64,000 nt of DNA from contig NMRA01000146.1 in the NCBI GenBank assembly GCA_002633005.1, positions 491,981 through 555,980 on the forward strand, in the 5' to 3' direction. Every line of letters begins with the position of its first letter. Positions within the stretch are counted from its first letter, which is position 1. The position numbers and the translations under genes were made by a program. The notes beneath the pieces were generated by a model. It made no database searches and was not told where the DNA came from. It saw only the letters and a list, made by a program, of their open reading frames with translations. This document shows, piece by piece, positions 11,101 to 22,913 of this stretch. This DNA is from Phoronis australis. Taxonomy: Eukaryota; Phoronida; Phoronidae.

Positions 11101-13599
11101 ATTTCTGGAATTGTAGCGAATTGACAGTTTGCTATTCCTTGAGACCATGCTGTGTGTATAAAATCGCACACTATTAGTCTGGTCTTTAGCAATTGCATAT
11201 TGCCAGATCTTTCAAAGTTCTGAAATTGCTCAAAAGTGACCTGGAAGTAATACCTATTTCGTGATGGTAAAATATCTAAATCAAAAGTTGTTTTATGTGA
11301 TTTTAGGCGAGTTTATGTCCACTTCAAATGATTTTTTGTTGCAGTACTGATAAGTATTGGCACGTTAGCTCTGCTGGCTCCTTGTTTTTTTGGCGAATTG
11401 ACCATTTTATGGTTCCCTTGGGTAATTTTGTTACTGGTCTAGTATGTATGTACAACTGTAATCGTAGGGCAACTGTAATGCAAGCCATGTTGCAAAAGTA
11501 TTTTTTCATGACCATCTCATTGTAAATTGCTGCGTAATTGGAACCGACAAGCCAATTTTTCATTTTGTGCTGGTTAGTTTTGAAAAGATCATTGATGTGG
11601 TAAATACAGCTACCTCAAGTTTGTGAAGAAGAGATTTCCGGTGTTGTCAGCGATATTGCGAAATCACTTTTTCGCAGCGAGACTACATCACCTTAAATGT
11701 AATTCCCTGACTTTATGAGCTTTGTGTGGTTGACTCTGTCCTGTAGCAATTGAGTGTTGAAAAGATCTAGAAGGCAATTTTTTATTACGGTCATAACATT
11801 TGCACTTTTGACTGTACAGTTATCTTTGCATTGTATTACGAAAACATATTTTGTAGTACACAAGTCTCTGGTTGATATTTTATATTTTTTCACAAGGAAT
11901 ATTTTCAACTTAGATGAGTTGTCTGTGAGGTAGGCAATTTTCAAATAAGATAATGAATAAAATTGTCAAACATTGTTTTATTTTTAGATGCGTGATCTTC
12001 CAATAAGTGATTACTTTTAAAAACCTGTGCAGAATTTGATTTTTACTCTTCATTTGAAGGAGAATAAATCCATAAACCTGCATTATCTAGAAATTTTACT
12101 CAAACTACATATTACAGGGTTGGGGATTGGAATCTTAATACAACAGAGTCTGAACCCGTACCATGAGCAATACAACACAATACACGGATATAAAAATTTG
12201 GTGTTTAGGTTCCACGGAAAGGATTCGTGTGCGCGGTAATAGTTACTAAGGTGTGTGGTCATTGTTTGTGGATACTTTGGGATTCCTCTTCTGTGGTCAT
12301 CCACGGGAAACCTGGTCGCATAGAGAACAATAGATTAGCATCTTCATTGTTTCCGTTGTTATACTAAAGATATAATAACTAGCACTTATCGGCAACGGTC
12401 TGATGTACGCAAGGTTCTATATCCATGCGACCTATGTTGTTACATCCAACAATGACACAACAAAGGAAAACAATGATTCATGTAGGACCGATGGGCGAAA
12501 AACATGCAACGAGTTGCCATGGGCAGTGGTGGAGTTTGTCTTGTCATTCGAATGTTTTTACAGAACTGCAAACCCGGTATTTCGTCAGGAAAATTTCTGC
12601 GGTCTTTTGTTTTAAGTCGTGGTAAAAATGCGGTCATGCAACCAAACTTATCCTTCATTTGATATTACAATGCATTGCATGAACATTTGATCAACAGAAA
12701 ATCTGACTTGAATATGTGGGAAGAAATACCCATGAGGAAATTGCAAAGTAAAACAACTGTAAATCAAAATAACCTACACTGTACATTTGTCGAGTTCATG
12801 TCTAACCCTGTTCACTGTGGAGGACATAATCGGCTTTTTACAAAATGGAGCCATGTATGGTATTTAGGGGTACTATAGCCCTAAGTGATCAGTAGTAAAA
12901 CGTTCAAAACATTCAGGTGAACTAATTTGTTGCAAAATATCGAAAAACAATCGGATTTTACGGTGCTAACGCATCGATCTCAGATATATGAAAATTTCTC
13001 ATTTTAGTACATTTGAGGTGCCAAAATATACAACTAATAAACTGGTTGACAATGTTTATATTTTACGAAATGAAATGTTTTGTCAACATTTTGGCTAAGT
13101 TTCATTCTCATAGCAGTGGGGGCAGATTTGGTACAGCAGTGTACTGAACACAACCTCAAAATGGCATAACGGGGGGCAGTGTAGTAAAGCTATTAAATGA
13201 GGGTGGTAAATCGGAATCGTGTTTCAAAACATCTGTGTAACAATCTACAGGCACCACTAAACAATGCCAAGTGAATAATAAATCAATAGCTTTCATTCAA
13301 GGAAAAATATGAACAGTTATAACTGGAGAGTTTTTATACCGTGAAAACATGGCTGCGAAGCCGTAAAATGTGATTGAGCCTATAACTTTAGAAAAACGCA
13401 ATATTTTGAGGAAATATTTTACCGCTGTTTATAGATCCCATAGGACTACCTATGTGCCAAATTTGGTGAAAATCGGCTGACCCCCACCTTGCCGCTCATG
13501 GCTGGTGCTCTCGTGGACTAGTACTTAATATCTTGTTGTCCAGTTGTTTGGATTTCCCACCCGAGTACTTGAACTAACAGGGGAAAGCTGCATGAACGA
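8110..13599. other. Interior of the 9.8 kb element without firm genes
   Basis: Long AT-rich non-coding sequence. The only coding-like hints are a 70-base stretch at 10149-10218, bounded by an AATTTTAG acceptor and an AAAG|GTTGGG donor and reading ESGKAYAEEVASAEVGDLPI, and a mostly open plus frame at 10288-10510 with one internal stop. Neither resembles a family I know. Longer open frames on the other strand (10281-10676) look like chance. Confidence 0.5.
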
Positions 13600-14952
13600 T
13601 TGTACCTCCATTTTTAAGGTCCTTTCTGGGTTTTTGGCAGACTATTTCCGAGTAAAATTTGTCTTTCACGGGTCATTGGGTTTTCAGTGCAGCACGATTG
13701 GTGGTTTTAAATCAGTCTAAGCCGATACCTTGAAAATCTAACCGTCTCAAAAATGGCAAACCGTGGTTGAGATTTTTGATGGTTTCTGCCAGGGACAATC
13801 CAGAGTGTATTTTGTCTACCGGTCATAGGGCATTTAGTGACCTGTGACATGTATTGAATCTCATGTAATTGTTCTTGTGGTATCTCGAATGTATGTGCTA
13901 GCTCATTTTTGGGGGGTCTTTTTTGGTTTCTGCCGGACCCATTCTAGAGTGCAGTTTGTCTGTCATGGGTTATTCAATGTTCAGTGCGGTACTATTGTTC
14001 GTTTTAAATCAGTCTTGGCCGGTACCTCGAAAATCTAGTCTAGATTAAATTTTGGTGGCATACCGTGGTTGAGGTTTTTGGGGGTTTCTGCCGGGCACAA
14101 CCCAGAGTGTAATTTGTCTGTCATAGGGATTTTAGTGATCTGTGACATGTATTGAATCGTATGGAATTGGTTTTGTGTAGTACCTCGAATGTATGTGCTA
14201 GCTCATTTTTGGGGGGTCCTTTTTTGGTTTCTGCCGGACCCATTCCAGAGTGCAATTTTTCTGTCATGGGTCATTTGGTGTTCAGTGCGGTACTATTGTT
14301 CGTTTAAAATCAGTTTTGGCCGGTACCTCGAAAATCTAGTCTAGCTCAAAATTTTGATGGCATACCATGGTTGAGATTTTTGGGGGTTTCTGCCGGACAC
14401 AACCCAGAGTGTAATTTGTCTGTCATAGGGGTTTTATTGATCTGTGACATGTTTTGAATCATATGGAATTGGTTTTGTGTGGTACCTCGAATGTATCTGC
14501 TAGCTCATTTTTGGGGGGTCCTTTTTTGGTTTCTGCCGGACCCATTCCAGAGAGCAATTTGTCTGTCATGGGTCATTCGGTGTTCAGTGCGGTACTATTA
14601 TTCGTTTAAATCAGTTTTGGTTGGTACCTCGAATATCTAGTCTAGCTCGTTTTTTGGGCTGTTTGTAAGGCCCCCAGGGGTCACACCCAGAGTGCAGACA
14701 ACGGCAGACGTCCATTTCTGTACATACTGAGGTAGACTTTAAATGCTCCGGTGGTCAGATGTTGGTACCTCGTTCANATATCTAGTCTAGCTCGTTTTTT
14801 GGGCTGTTTGTAAGGCCCCCAGGGGTCACACCCAGAGTGCAGACAACGGCAGACGTCCATTTCTGTACATACTGAGGTGGACTTTAAATGCTCCGGTGGT
14901 CAGATGTTGGTACCTCGTTCATCTATGCTAAGTGCTCTGGGCTGCCGGTCTA
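13600..14952 (-). repeat. Right arm: inverted copy of the higher-order repeat
   Basis: It reads as the reverse complement of 5173-6510. The same two monomers alternate, with GGTACCTCGAA, CTAGCTCATTTTTGGGGGG, GGTTTCTGCCGG, CCAGAGTG and TTTGTCTGTCATGGG. The innermost unit (13600-13800) is the most diverged, mirroring the left arm. The outermost unit contains an extra 144 bp copy at an N. Confidence 0.85.
14633..14921 (+). repeat. 144 bp duplication centred on N14777, probable assembly artefact
   Basis: 14633-14776 and 14778-14921 are nearly identical (one A/G difference seen) and meet exactly at the single N. The inverse arm at 5205-5355 has this segment only once. Two overlapping contig ends joined without merging explain this best. 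Confidence 0.85.
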
Positions 14953-17625
14953 AATTTTTCGAAAACAAAAATTTTGCACGAACATTTTTCCTTCGTTGCG
15001 GCGACAACGTCCCAAGACTTCCGACTCTCAATGTCCTTTGTAAATGTAAAACAGACAGTTGAGTGTATGTATTTTTTTCTAGCTGTTCGAACAACACGGA
15101 ATACATACAACCAGTATGCCGATAAGCCATCAGCGCTATCGTAGCGAGCCTCGTTTTGGAACGCGCCTCCTGTCGGCGTGAATTAGGTCTATATATAGCT
15201 CATTGGTTGAAACGTTGTTGATAGCAGTAAGATGAAACCTCCAGTCACTTCAATGTGGCGCGGCTATTTCGAAAGTCATCTGTTATTCAGGCAGTGGGCG
15301 CTGGTGATCTTTGTTCATATTCCCGCAAGAATGCGGAACGAGTATCTACCACCATATTATTGCTAGGCGTTTGTGATCTGATCAGTTTGCGTAGCAGGGT
15401 TAATTTTTTGTCTTTTAGACAATATGCCTGCCCGTTTTGCGAGTCAAAACTGCGTCCACTGTTACAACATATATCCAGAATTACGCCCCAAAATTAAAGT
15501 CTGAAGCTACAACCAATTGCTGTATGATAGTCACTTTGCTGGGTAAATTTCATTCACGAAGACCATGCTTAATTTCTGCAGTTTTTTTATGCTTGCACGT
15601 TTTCACAACAAGACTAGACTATTTACTGGGACTGAAGTGAATCTTGAAACTCGGGTTGTAATCATACTGTCAACTCTGCTACAGAAATTGTCTTAAGAAT
15701 GTCGGAACGAAGAGAAATGTCAGAAACGACAGCCAAACCGTCATATTTAATTTCTTTGTGTTACTTGTCTTACCGGAGATTTCAACAAAGTTACAGTTGA
15801 GTCAAACAGTGGCAACAGTCATCAGTTTCTCAACATTCTCTCCATCTCTCCACCTTGGGATAGATAAGATCTAACTCGTGCTCAGAATTTATACATGTTC
15901 GACACAGAACATCAAGTAGCAATGACCCAATTTCACTCACAACTACAAACAGTAAATACGTAAGTCAACGAGAGGTTTGAACACAAACTTATTGACTTAC
16001 ATTAGATATTTCAATAGGTTCGAAAAGGCAACGTCCTTGTTTACCTTCGAAGTATCATCACAAATCCTAAAAATTTGTAGTCTCTGATTCGATCTGGTAA
16101 CAAAGTGTACAAATATTCTGCTAGCAATTAATCGTCAATACAAATGATTACTTTGAATAGAAAATAACCTTTATTGGTGACTGATAAGGAGAAACTGCTT
16201 AGATAAGCATGATTCCGCTTTCCCCAGAAACAATCTAAACAAGAATGACTTTCTGCGCGTACTTCAAATGGGTAGTAATACTGTATATCTAGCTTTATGT
16301 GGTAAAGCAAACTCATTAAATCGTTTTAACAACGCGTTTTTAGTTTTTGATTTTTAAGTTCGCTAATATAAATAAATTGAATACCATAAAATCTCCCTAA
16401 ACGTACACATCATAACCCAAATAAAAGATTTTTTGAATTTTGAAGACACATTGGTTATTTCCAAATTCGTGTCACGAAAGGAAGATGTGTGGTCACTTGC
16501 AGTGGCATAACGTAGCAGGCTAGAAGACGAGGGGATTTTGAGCAAGACCTAGGCGATTAATATGAAGCTAGAGATGTGAGTGCATACTAGCCTCAAACTC
16601 AAGTCCCCTCCCTGAATACCTCAACGCACATATTTCTGAATGGATGTTATACCACTTCATAATGCTCTGTTCCGAGCATATCGAAGCTTTGGATAATTTA
16701 TACGGTCATTAAATATGGCCTCACCCGAGAGTAAGCCAATTCGTGTAGCCGTCGTATTTGCGTTTTGCAGGCACGTAGCCAGGGGGTTAGGAGGTTTCAA
16801 TCGAAACCATTTCTCTGGTTCGTAAAACAAAATTATTACGTTTAACTCTCTTGGCTGTTTTTTTAGTGAAAGGTATACGAAAACTCATTGAATTCCTTAC
16901 GATACATCAATGAAATTCCTTTTGAGCCACAAGGATATATCATGAACGCTTCAAGTTCGCAGTAGGTACATGTAGTTGCATATTTGTTAAATAGTAAAAC
17001 TAGCAAAACTAAAACGACGAGCGTCGGTATTAAAATACATTAAAATATCCCCCACGTTTCGAGAGATGCGCTCCTTGTCAAGGGTGTGCTGCAGACTGCT
17101 GAGTACATTTAGATGGATCTAATATAAAATGGCACGGAAGACCACATGGCAGACGATCTTTCNCGTCCTTGTTGATTTAAGATACAGTACCAGTTCCAGG
17201 TGAATATAGATGTTGTATTTGCCCTTCGTGTACGCCTGCTTTGCGAACAATATGCTCTGAGCTCCAAGCCGATGATGTGTGCGGTGGACCAGATGTTTTT
17301 GTTGGCACGTTGTTACATACCGTGCATCACGCGCTTTTGAAGCGCTTCAAATAGATGGAAGCATCACCGCTCTGCATCTGTCTTTGGCGATTGCGGAGAG
17401 GCGATGATAAGAGTAATTTGACGCGCTGAGTTTTCCGATCAGTTTTGACACTTTCCTGATCATTCCCTCACTTGGAGTGCAGGTGGTGACAATTTGTCAG
17501 AATTGCTTAGACTTTGGCGTCGGGGAGTGAAAAAGGTATACCAGTGGAATCGACAAGAAATCCGGTGTATTCCACAAACTATCCAGGGTCGAGATCACAC
17601 GGTCTCAGTTTATCATTCACCCTAA
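14953..17625. other. Stretch without recognisable genes
   Basis: No domain-bearing frame was seen. A CACGTAGCCAGGGGG phrase at 16768 resembles the dispersed-repeat phrase at 2475. N at 17163 marks an unresolved base without flanking duplication. Confidence 0.55.
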
Positions 17626-18754
17626 AGGCCCAGTCATACAGCCGATCACGCATGAATCACTCATACAACACGCACAAATTCAATTTGTCGAGAAATTGAC
17701 CAAATTTTCCGGGTGTAGAGGTTAGAAATCACTGACAAATAACTGACAAATCACCTATGGCCCACGCACATATCACTTACAATCACTGATGAATCACTGA
17801 CATATCGCGCATGTCGACGCATACAAGCCAAAATGATCTGATATTCTACGAACCTTCGACGCATGCCTCACGCATGAATCACTGACGGATCACGTTCAAA
17901 CACTTTTGTAAGTGATTGTCAGTGGATGTCAGTGGAATGAACGTCACATATGCGTATTTCATGCGTGATATGAAGGTGGGGCGTCAGTGGACGGACGTGG
18001 ACGTGCGTGATTTCGAACCAGTTCTGACGCATAAGCACTGATGGCAAACGCGTGTCCAGCGCATAATCACGCATACCCGACGCATAAACTACGCACGTCA
18101 ACTCACAAATTACTCCCACNTGACCAAATTTTCCGGGTGTAGAGGTTAGAAATCACTGACAAATAACTGACGAATCACCTATGGCCCACGCACATATCAC
18201 ATACAATCACTGATGAATCACTGACATATCGCGCATGTCGACGCATACAAGCCAAAATGATCTGGTATTCTACGAACCTTCGACGCATGCCTCACGCATG
18301 AATCACTGACGGATCACGTTCAAACACTTTTGTAAGTGATTGTCAGAGGATGTCAGTGGAATGAACGTCACATATGCGTATTTCATGCGTGATATGAAGG
18401 TGGGGCGTCAGCGGACGGACGTGGACGTGCGTGATTTCGAGCCAGTTCTGACGCATAAGCACTGATGGCAAACGCGTGTCCAGCGCAAAATCACGCATAC
18501 CCGACGCATAAACTACGCACGTCAACTCACGAATTACGCACACCGACGCAGAGTTGTGCGTTGGAAAATTTTTGAACCGTTCAAAACTCAAAATCGCGCA
18601 CAAACCCCCCTCGACGCACATCCTCTTACATTCACTGATGCTCCACGTTGGTTCCACTGACCAATTACGCAGACGACGCAAGCTTCACGCATAAGCGAAA
18701 ATCTGTGCGTGATTCATGAGTGATTCATGCGTAATCGGCTGTATGACTGGGCCT
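17626..18754. mobile_element. MITE with AGGCCCAGTCATACAGCCGA ends and TAA target duplication
   Basis: The two ends are inverted copies over about 38 bases (AGGCCCAGTCATACAGCCGA, then a CACGCATGAATCACTCA block). TAA lies directly outside on each side (17623-17625, 18755-18757), as in PIF/Harbinger-type elements. The body is filled with short CACGCATGAATCACTGA / TGACGCAT words on both strands, giving extensive self-complementarity. Its true length is probably about 0.7 kb because the interior is doubled around N18120. Open frames inside it are non-coding shadows. Confidence 0.8.
17697..18543 (+). repeat. ~423 bp duplication around N18120, probable unmerged haplotypes
   Basis: 17697-18119 and 18121-18543 match along their length with scattered single-base differences, and they join exactly at an N. 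The differences are of the size expected for two alleles. The same pattern occurs at N14777. Confidence 0.8.
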
Positions 18755-18936
18755 TAACATCTGTCGACGCCTGAACGCCACATCGCTCTCTTTCATCATT
18801 TTTTCTGGGATTGGTTGAGAAATATGATTTTCACTTTACACAGGCGGGTAAAACTGAATAGAGCAACGTTTGGGATGAGCTCAGACACATTTTTTGGTAA
18901 TAATTACTTCCAGAGGTTGTATCTCCCTAGTACATT

Positions 18937-18977
18937 GACACACGCATACACACACATGCGTGCGTGTGTGTGCATGT
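18937..18977. repeat. CA/TG dinucleotide repeat, self-complementary
   Basis: An ACACACGCATACACACACATG tract is followed by GCGTGCGTGTGTGTGCATG, forming an alternating purine-pyrimidine hairpin in the intron downstream of PAN exon 19022-19285. Confidence 0.8.
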
Positions 18978-19021
18978 ATTTGTACAAGACCATGCGACAC
19001 ATATAACACAAAATAACTTAC

Positions 19022-19285
19022 GTGGCGACAGATCTATATCGCTGATTTCGTACTTCCTCACCAAACCCCAAGAGTAATTTTTTTCTGTCTCGAACTTATA
19101 GGTGAAACCAAGAAGTTGGCAGTTGATGTGGGGATTCAATACGGAGGTAGGTTGCCACCTGGCACCTCGACAGACTCTGTGTGGGCTCTTTACACACAGT
19201 CTCTCGCAATCGCTAAGTGTATACGCCGTGTGGTTACCCCTCACTTTTGCACGGGGTACGTTTCTATATCGAAGGTATTCCACAC
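19022..19285 (-). CDS. PAN/apple-domain exon (third recognised exon of the gene)
   Basis: The minus-strand exon follows an acceptor CTTTTACATAG and ends at CCAC|GTAAGT. It starts with two bases of a split codon and ends with one base, a phase 1-1 module typical of extracellular domain exons. The peptide begins VEYLRYRNVPRAKVRG and holds YTLSDCERLC...CRGARW...NCQLLG. That cysteine spacing with an aromatic core matches PAN/apple modules, disulfide-linked carbohydrate- or protein-binding folds found in secreted and cell-surface proteins. It is one of two such modules in this cluster. Downstream exons were not found; the next 1 kb contains a MITE. The GTG at 19283 is inside the exon, not a start. 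Confidence 0.65.
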
Positions 19286-19382
19286 CTATGTAAAAGATGA
19301 GTCATAAGCCATGGCTTGTGTAATGGGGCTGAAGTGCTGGTTTTGCAACGGATAGTTCCGAAAATGTAGTTCGGGCACGTAC

Positions 19383-19857
19383 CTTGTAGATACCATTGCG
19401 AATTCCCGATGGGCTAATGTAAATAGGGCTGTAGATTCCGGCATACGTACTGCAACCGAACCCCTTTGATGCATTTCTGGTGACATGTCATTGATATTAA
19501 TAATGGCTATGGGGGCCACACAAGGGGAATTACAGGCAGCATTCAAACTTTTGAGGTTATACTTTATATAAATTCTTTTGCGTTGAGCAATGTACTCAAT
19601 CTCCGCATCATTAGTTGTGACTTAGATTCGTGTTTTTGATAAACAATCACTTTGACACCAGCATCTCTTCTGCAATTCGATTGAATTACATGTACAGTGC
19701 GGCGTGAAACAGTCCGAGATGCTAACCAATTTTCCCTGTCCTCGAGAGTTTGGACGCCGTGTGTAACAGGTCAGGCCAAAATAAACCTTTGGCACTCTAT
19801 TATTCGTCTGTGCCGGAGTTCGAAAAACGGTGCTTCCATTGGACATTTGCTTCATTT
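19383..19857 (-). pseudogene. Middle exon of the PAN gene with an in-frame stop
   Basis: The exon follows acceptor TGTAATTCTTCAG and ends at TACAAG|GTACGT. It begins with two bases that complete the codon left by exon 20461, so the two exons join in phase. The peptide reads EMKQMSNGSTVFRTPAQ early, then CYTRRPNSRGQGK and a cysteine-rich run HCTCNSIELQKRCWCQSDC. A TAA (19622-19624) interrupts the frame, after which the same frame continues for about 80 residues (TNDAEIEYIAQRKR ... RMPESTALFTLAHREF). The length of 475 is one base off a multiple of three, so the phase expected by exon 19285 is not met. Stop plus odd length suggest a decayed gene; a sequencing error or a 69-base intron (GTAATTCA..CTAAG) removing the stop are alternatives, though the latter would still leave the phase wrong. 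No domain was recognised for this exon. Confidence 0.5.
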
Positions 19858-20460
19858 CTGAAGAATTACATGTATATGCAATAATTTTCTTTCCGTTGAT
19901 TTCAAAACCCTAAAAGTGTGGAAACTTAATTTTGAGTGGCGTTTGCGGTCACAGTTTTGTGGGAATTAGTGGCATTGCAAACTGACTGTTTATCAATGAC
20001 TCGATATTAAAAATTTGGACAGTTTGTATTACATCCAAAATACTGTCTTTACATTATTGTGGCGTTTTCCACGGCGACTTGTGTCTTGAAGTGTCTCGGT
20101 AGCGTCTCGGCGAAGTGCATGTGACCATGGCCTTACAGCTCTTGCCGACATGTGTTCATCGCATAGACTTCTGTGAATCTTCATCTCAGGCGCAACCAAA
20201 TTGACATTTTGCAGCATATTAAATGTTTGATTTTGGTAGGCAGCTAGTGAAACATTTGACCCCTTAAAACCGCAGGGGAAATGCCCCAGTAAAAATCCGA
20301 AGGGGAAATGGCTCTGTAAAATGTGACATGTCTGATACTTGAAGTTAATATATACATCATTAGATATCCCTAAATAATTCGTGGTAACTTTTGTTCTGGT
20401 ATAGTGTGGAGTCCGTCGTTTGAAAACTGCTTTTAACCAAAATTCTGAATTGCAACTCAC

Positions 20461-20712
20461 CTTTTGTATGGGAATACTTTGTGTAGTAGGGTGGGTCGGG
20501 ATTGTTCCTGACATATTTTGTCATTATCTCTCCTACTTCCGCCTTCAAGATCCGGCATTGATCGTCCCAGAAAGTAGCGTAGTCGCAAACAACACGACTG
20601 CAGTATTGTGCACAGTTGAACTCAGACTTAATAGAGGGCACTGCTATGGCACTGGTTAGAAAGTCCTTGAATTTTTTTCCCATGGTTCTCGTGGTAGAAT
20701 ATGCCTTAAACA
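20461..20712 (-). CDS. PAN-like exon (first recognised exon of the gene)
   Basis: The minus-strand exon ends at ACAAAAG|GTGAGT, leaving one base of a codon. It contains GKKFKDFLTSAIAVPS, then SEFNCAQYCSRVVCDYATFW and DDQCRIL: a short PAN-like module with the pattern S..CA..C....C...F....C. A YVRNNPDPPYYTKYSHTK tail follows. The upstream limit is uncertain. An ATG (about 20663) in a good AACCATGG context and another at 20728 are in frame, but neither gives a convincing signal peptide, so an upstream exon carrying it is likely. The gene is probably secreted or membrane-anchored, and its ligand is unknown. Confidence 0.55.
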
Positions 20713-22913
20713 GTAATGGGATAGCCATAAGGATTGAATCAACTTCATCAGTGTCAAAATTTTAAAATGGATGTCAACCAACTGGTTAGATGTTCACGCT
20801 AAACCTGATTCTGTAGTTTAACTTGATTATTGATCTATTGCAAGCTCCGCCCCTTGCCAAAAGTCACGTGACACCCGACAAACAAACAAGATGTCAGAGG
20901 TAAATACACTATCCCTAAACGACGTTCTTGGTTGAATTGATGAATTTTTTGCACTGTCCGAAAAAACTTCGAGAAAGACAACAGGCGATGCTTTTCAGCA
21001 AATAAGCCAACGTTCATCATGTGGGAATATGTAAAGGTGACAATGAAAAAGCGGTTCGAGGAAAGGTATTTCGGAGCCAGCGAAAATCTGAAGAACCGCA
21101 CACGGGGTACACCTTCACCAGACAAATGACAAGGCCACTGATGTGATATGTTCATGTAAAGCTGCGTACATACCTTAAAGTCGAATTATCTATACGATGA
21201 CATAGATTTCAGGATCTTTTGAGCAAAATCATTGTAGATTCACCAATATTTTAATTCTGTCGTTTCCTAAAATCCGAAAAGTAGGTCACCACTATTGGGG
21301 ATCCCTGGATAAATTAGGTCGAGTCGTTCACACTTTACTAAATTTCGAACGAAATATTTTGATTAAGAGAACTCAGGTCTAAATCTCAACTACATACTCA
21401 TCTTGTGCAAGGCAAACAGTTACTTCCGGTAGGTCTAGGGCTGGGTCCAAGTCAAATTATTGCACGAAATTGCACCAATAAGACATTTAAGTTAGGCCCA
21501 CCTTCTGATGAACTTTGCATTTTTTATAGTTTCATTGCATAAAGGTAGCTTTCAGTTATTTTTAAACATAGCATCAGTAAATTGTGGTACGGTTACAAAA
21601 GATGAAAAGTCTGGTGTAGCGGTAAAAATGGCTATTTACAAAACAACACAAATTCTGTGGTAAAGCTTCGTAAATCTAATTATCTTGTTTGAAAAATTTT
21701 AAAATCAGCTCCCTCTTACTCTACAGGCGTATTGTATACTAGGTTCTCCTCAAAAAAGTAATTCAACTGTTTATTTTTTGTGAAAACATCTCGAACAAGG
21801 TTTTGTGCTCAGTAATCCAGTGCCCCTCCCTGAGCAGATCGAATCTCTCAATTTTGGAGAGAAGTTCAGTTGAACGTCAGCCTATGGGCATATGAATAAC
21901 AAAAATATACTTCTGCTACGAAACAAAACAATGTTTGTAGGTCGCAATAAGTGAAGATTAGTAAAAATATCAAAACAATTTCCAGGGACTGTCGCTAGAC
22001 TAGTGGTGCTGAGATCCAGCAGTTTCGGAGACAATGGCAGCCAGGAGAGTGGACATCTGGAGTCAAAATCAGATACAGTAGGCCTACACCATGGACACAA
22101 CACTGAAAAGTGCGTATCTTAGAACAAATATTTTTGTGTTTACCTTCGAGTAATCAAGCAACATTGCCGAGTTCAGCTGCTCGTGTGGTCGTTCACACAG
22201 TTCGATACATAAATAAATTTTTGACATCACTTTTCACGGCTTCGGTGATGCCCAAAAAGTGACGGGATATTCTGGTGTCAGACTTACACACGCCATACCA
22301 ACACAGTTTCACCATTCTTATCACACAATTTCTTGAGCTATAGACTAAAATACGTTTTACCCGACAACGTATTGCTTGTAAGGTAAAAGAGAGGCTTGGA
22401 AACGCAGACGAAATGTGTCAAGAATGCTGCGCGTTCTGATTGGTCAGTTAACCCGTGAGTCGTAATCCTGACGAAAGGTCAGGTAGAGTTGAACGGAGCA
22501 GTAGCCTTGTGTTGTGTGCTGAACTTCGGTCCGTCAATGAGACAGTTCTACAGTGTATACCCGAATACTAAATAAATACTCTAGTAGCAGTAACTGACAA
22601 TAGACATTTTAGGATTGGCTTCATTAGACTAGTGAACGGTTTATATACAAGTTACAAATGTGTGGGTTGCTTGCTCTAAACTTCATGGTCAAAGGTTATA
22701 CAAGAAACAAACGTAAACAACTCTTACGAATGTACCTGTGTATTTGCTGGATACTCTACATTACAAAAAATCACCGTTGTATTCCGCAGAACGAGCTCTC
22801 GCCGTATTGGCTTTGAGATCTACAGATACTCAGAAATCTTGCCATAACTGCGCGGAATTTTCGGAATAATTCCGAAGATGATGGGAACGGTAACCCTTAA
22901 CTTCAACGCTTAA
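20713..22913. other. Stretch without firm genes
   Basis: Apart from the doubtful fragment at 20892-21176, I see no domain-bearing frame, repeat or RNA gene. The segment upstream of 20712 must hold the promoter or first exon of the PAN gene if it is intact, but I cannot place either. Confidence 0.5.
20892..21176 (+). pseudogene. Possible decayed gene fragment near an E-box
   Basis: AACAAACAAGATGTCAGAG|GTAAAT looks like a start codon followed by a splice donor, with CCGCCCC and TCACGTGAC just upstream. The following sequence has coding-like phrases in shifting frames: IDEFFALSEKTSRKTT, KKRFEERYFGASENLK, RSQRKSEEPHTGYTF. The last resembles the stretch before SWIM zinc fingers in YqaJ-associated proteins such as the copy at 58 kb. 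Stops interrupt all frames. I am unsure of the family. Confidence 0.25.

Larger units (their letters stand above)
5173..14952. mobile_element. 9.8 kb element with long inverted arms of higher-order repeats
   Basis: The left end TAGACCGGCAGCCCAGAGCA is the inverse of the right end. Homology ends sharply at both outer edges. AAT lies immediately outside on each side (5170-5172 and 14953-14955), which fits a 3 bp target duplication, though three bases alone are weak. The arms are about 1.35 kb each and consist of tandem repeats in mirrored orientation. The ~7 kb interior carries a decayed 'TGCD'-family gene on the minus strand and a small MITE-like insertion. No transposase catalytic core was recognised, so the superfamily is open. 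Confidence 0.75.

Noticed and set aside
18343-18681. 112-codon minus frame with a PAN-like cysteine pattern (ISECKRMCVEGGLC)
   Set aside because: It lies wholly inside the MITE and continues through its repeated CACGCAT words, so the cysteine pattern is coincidental.
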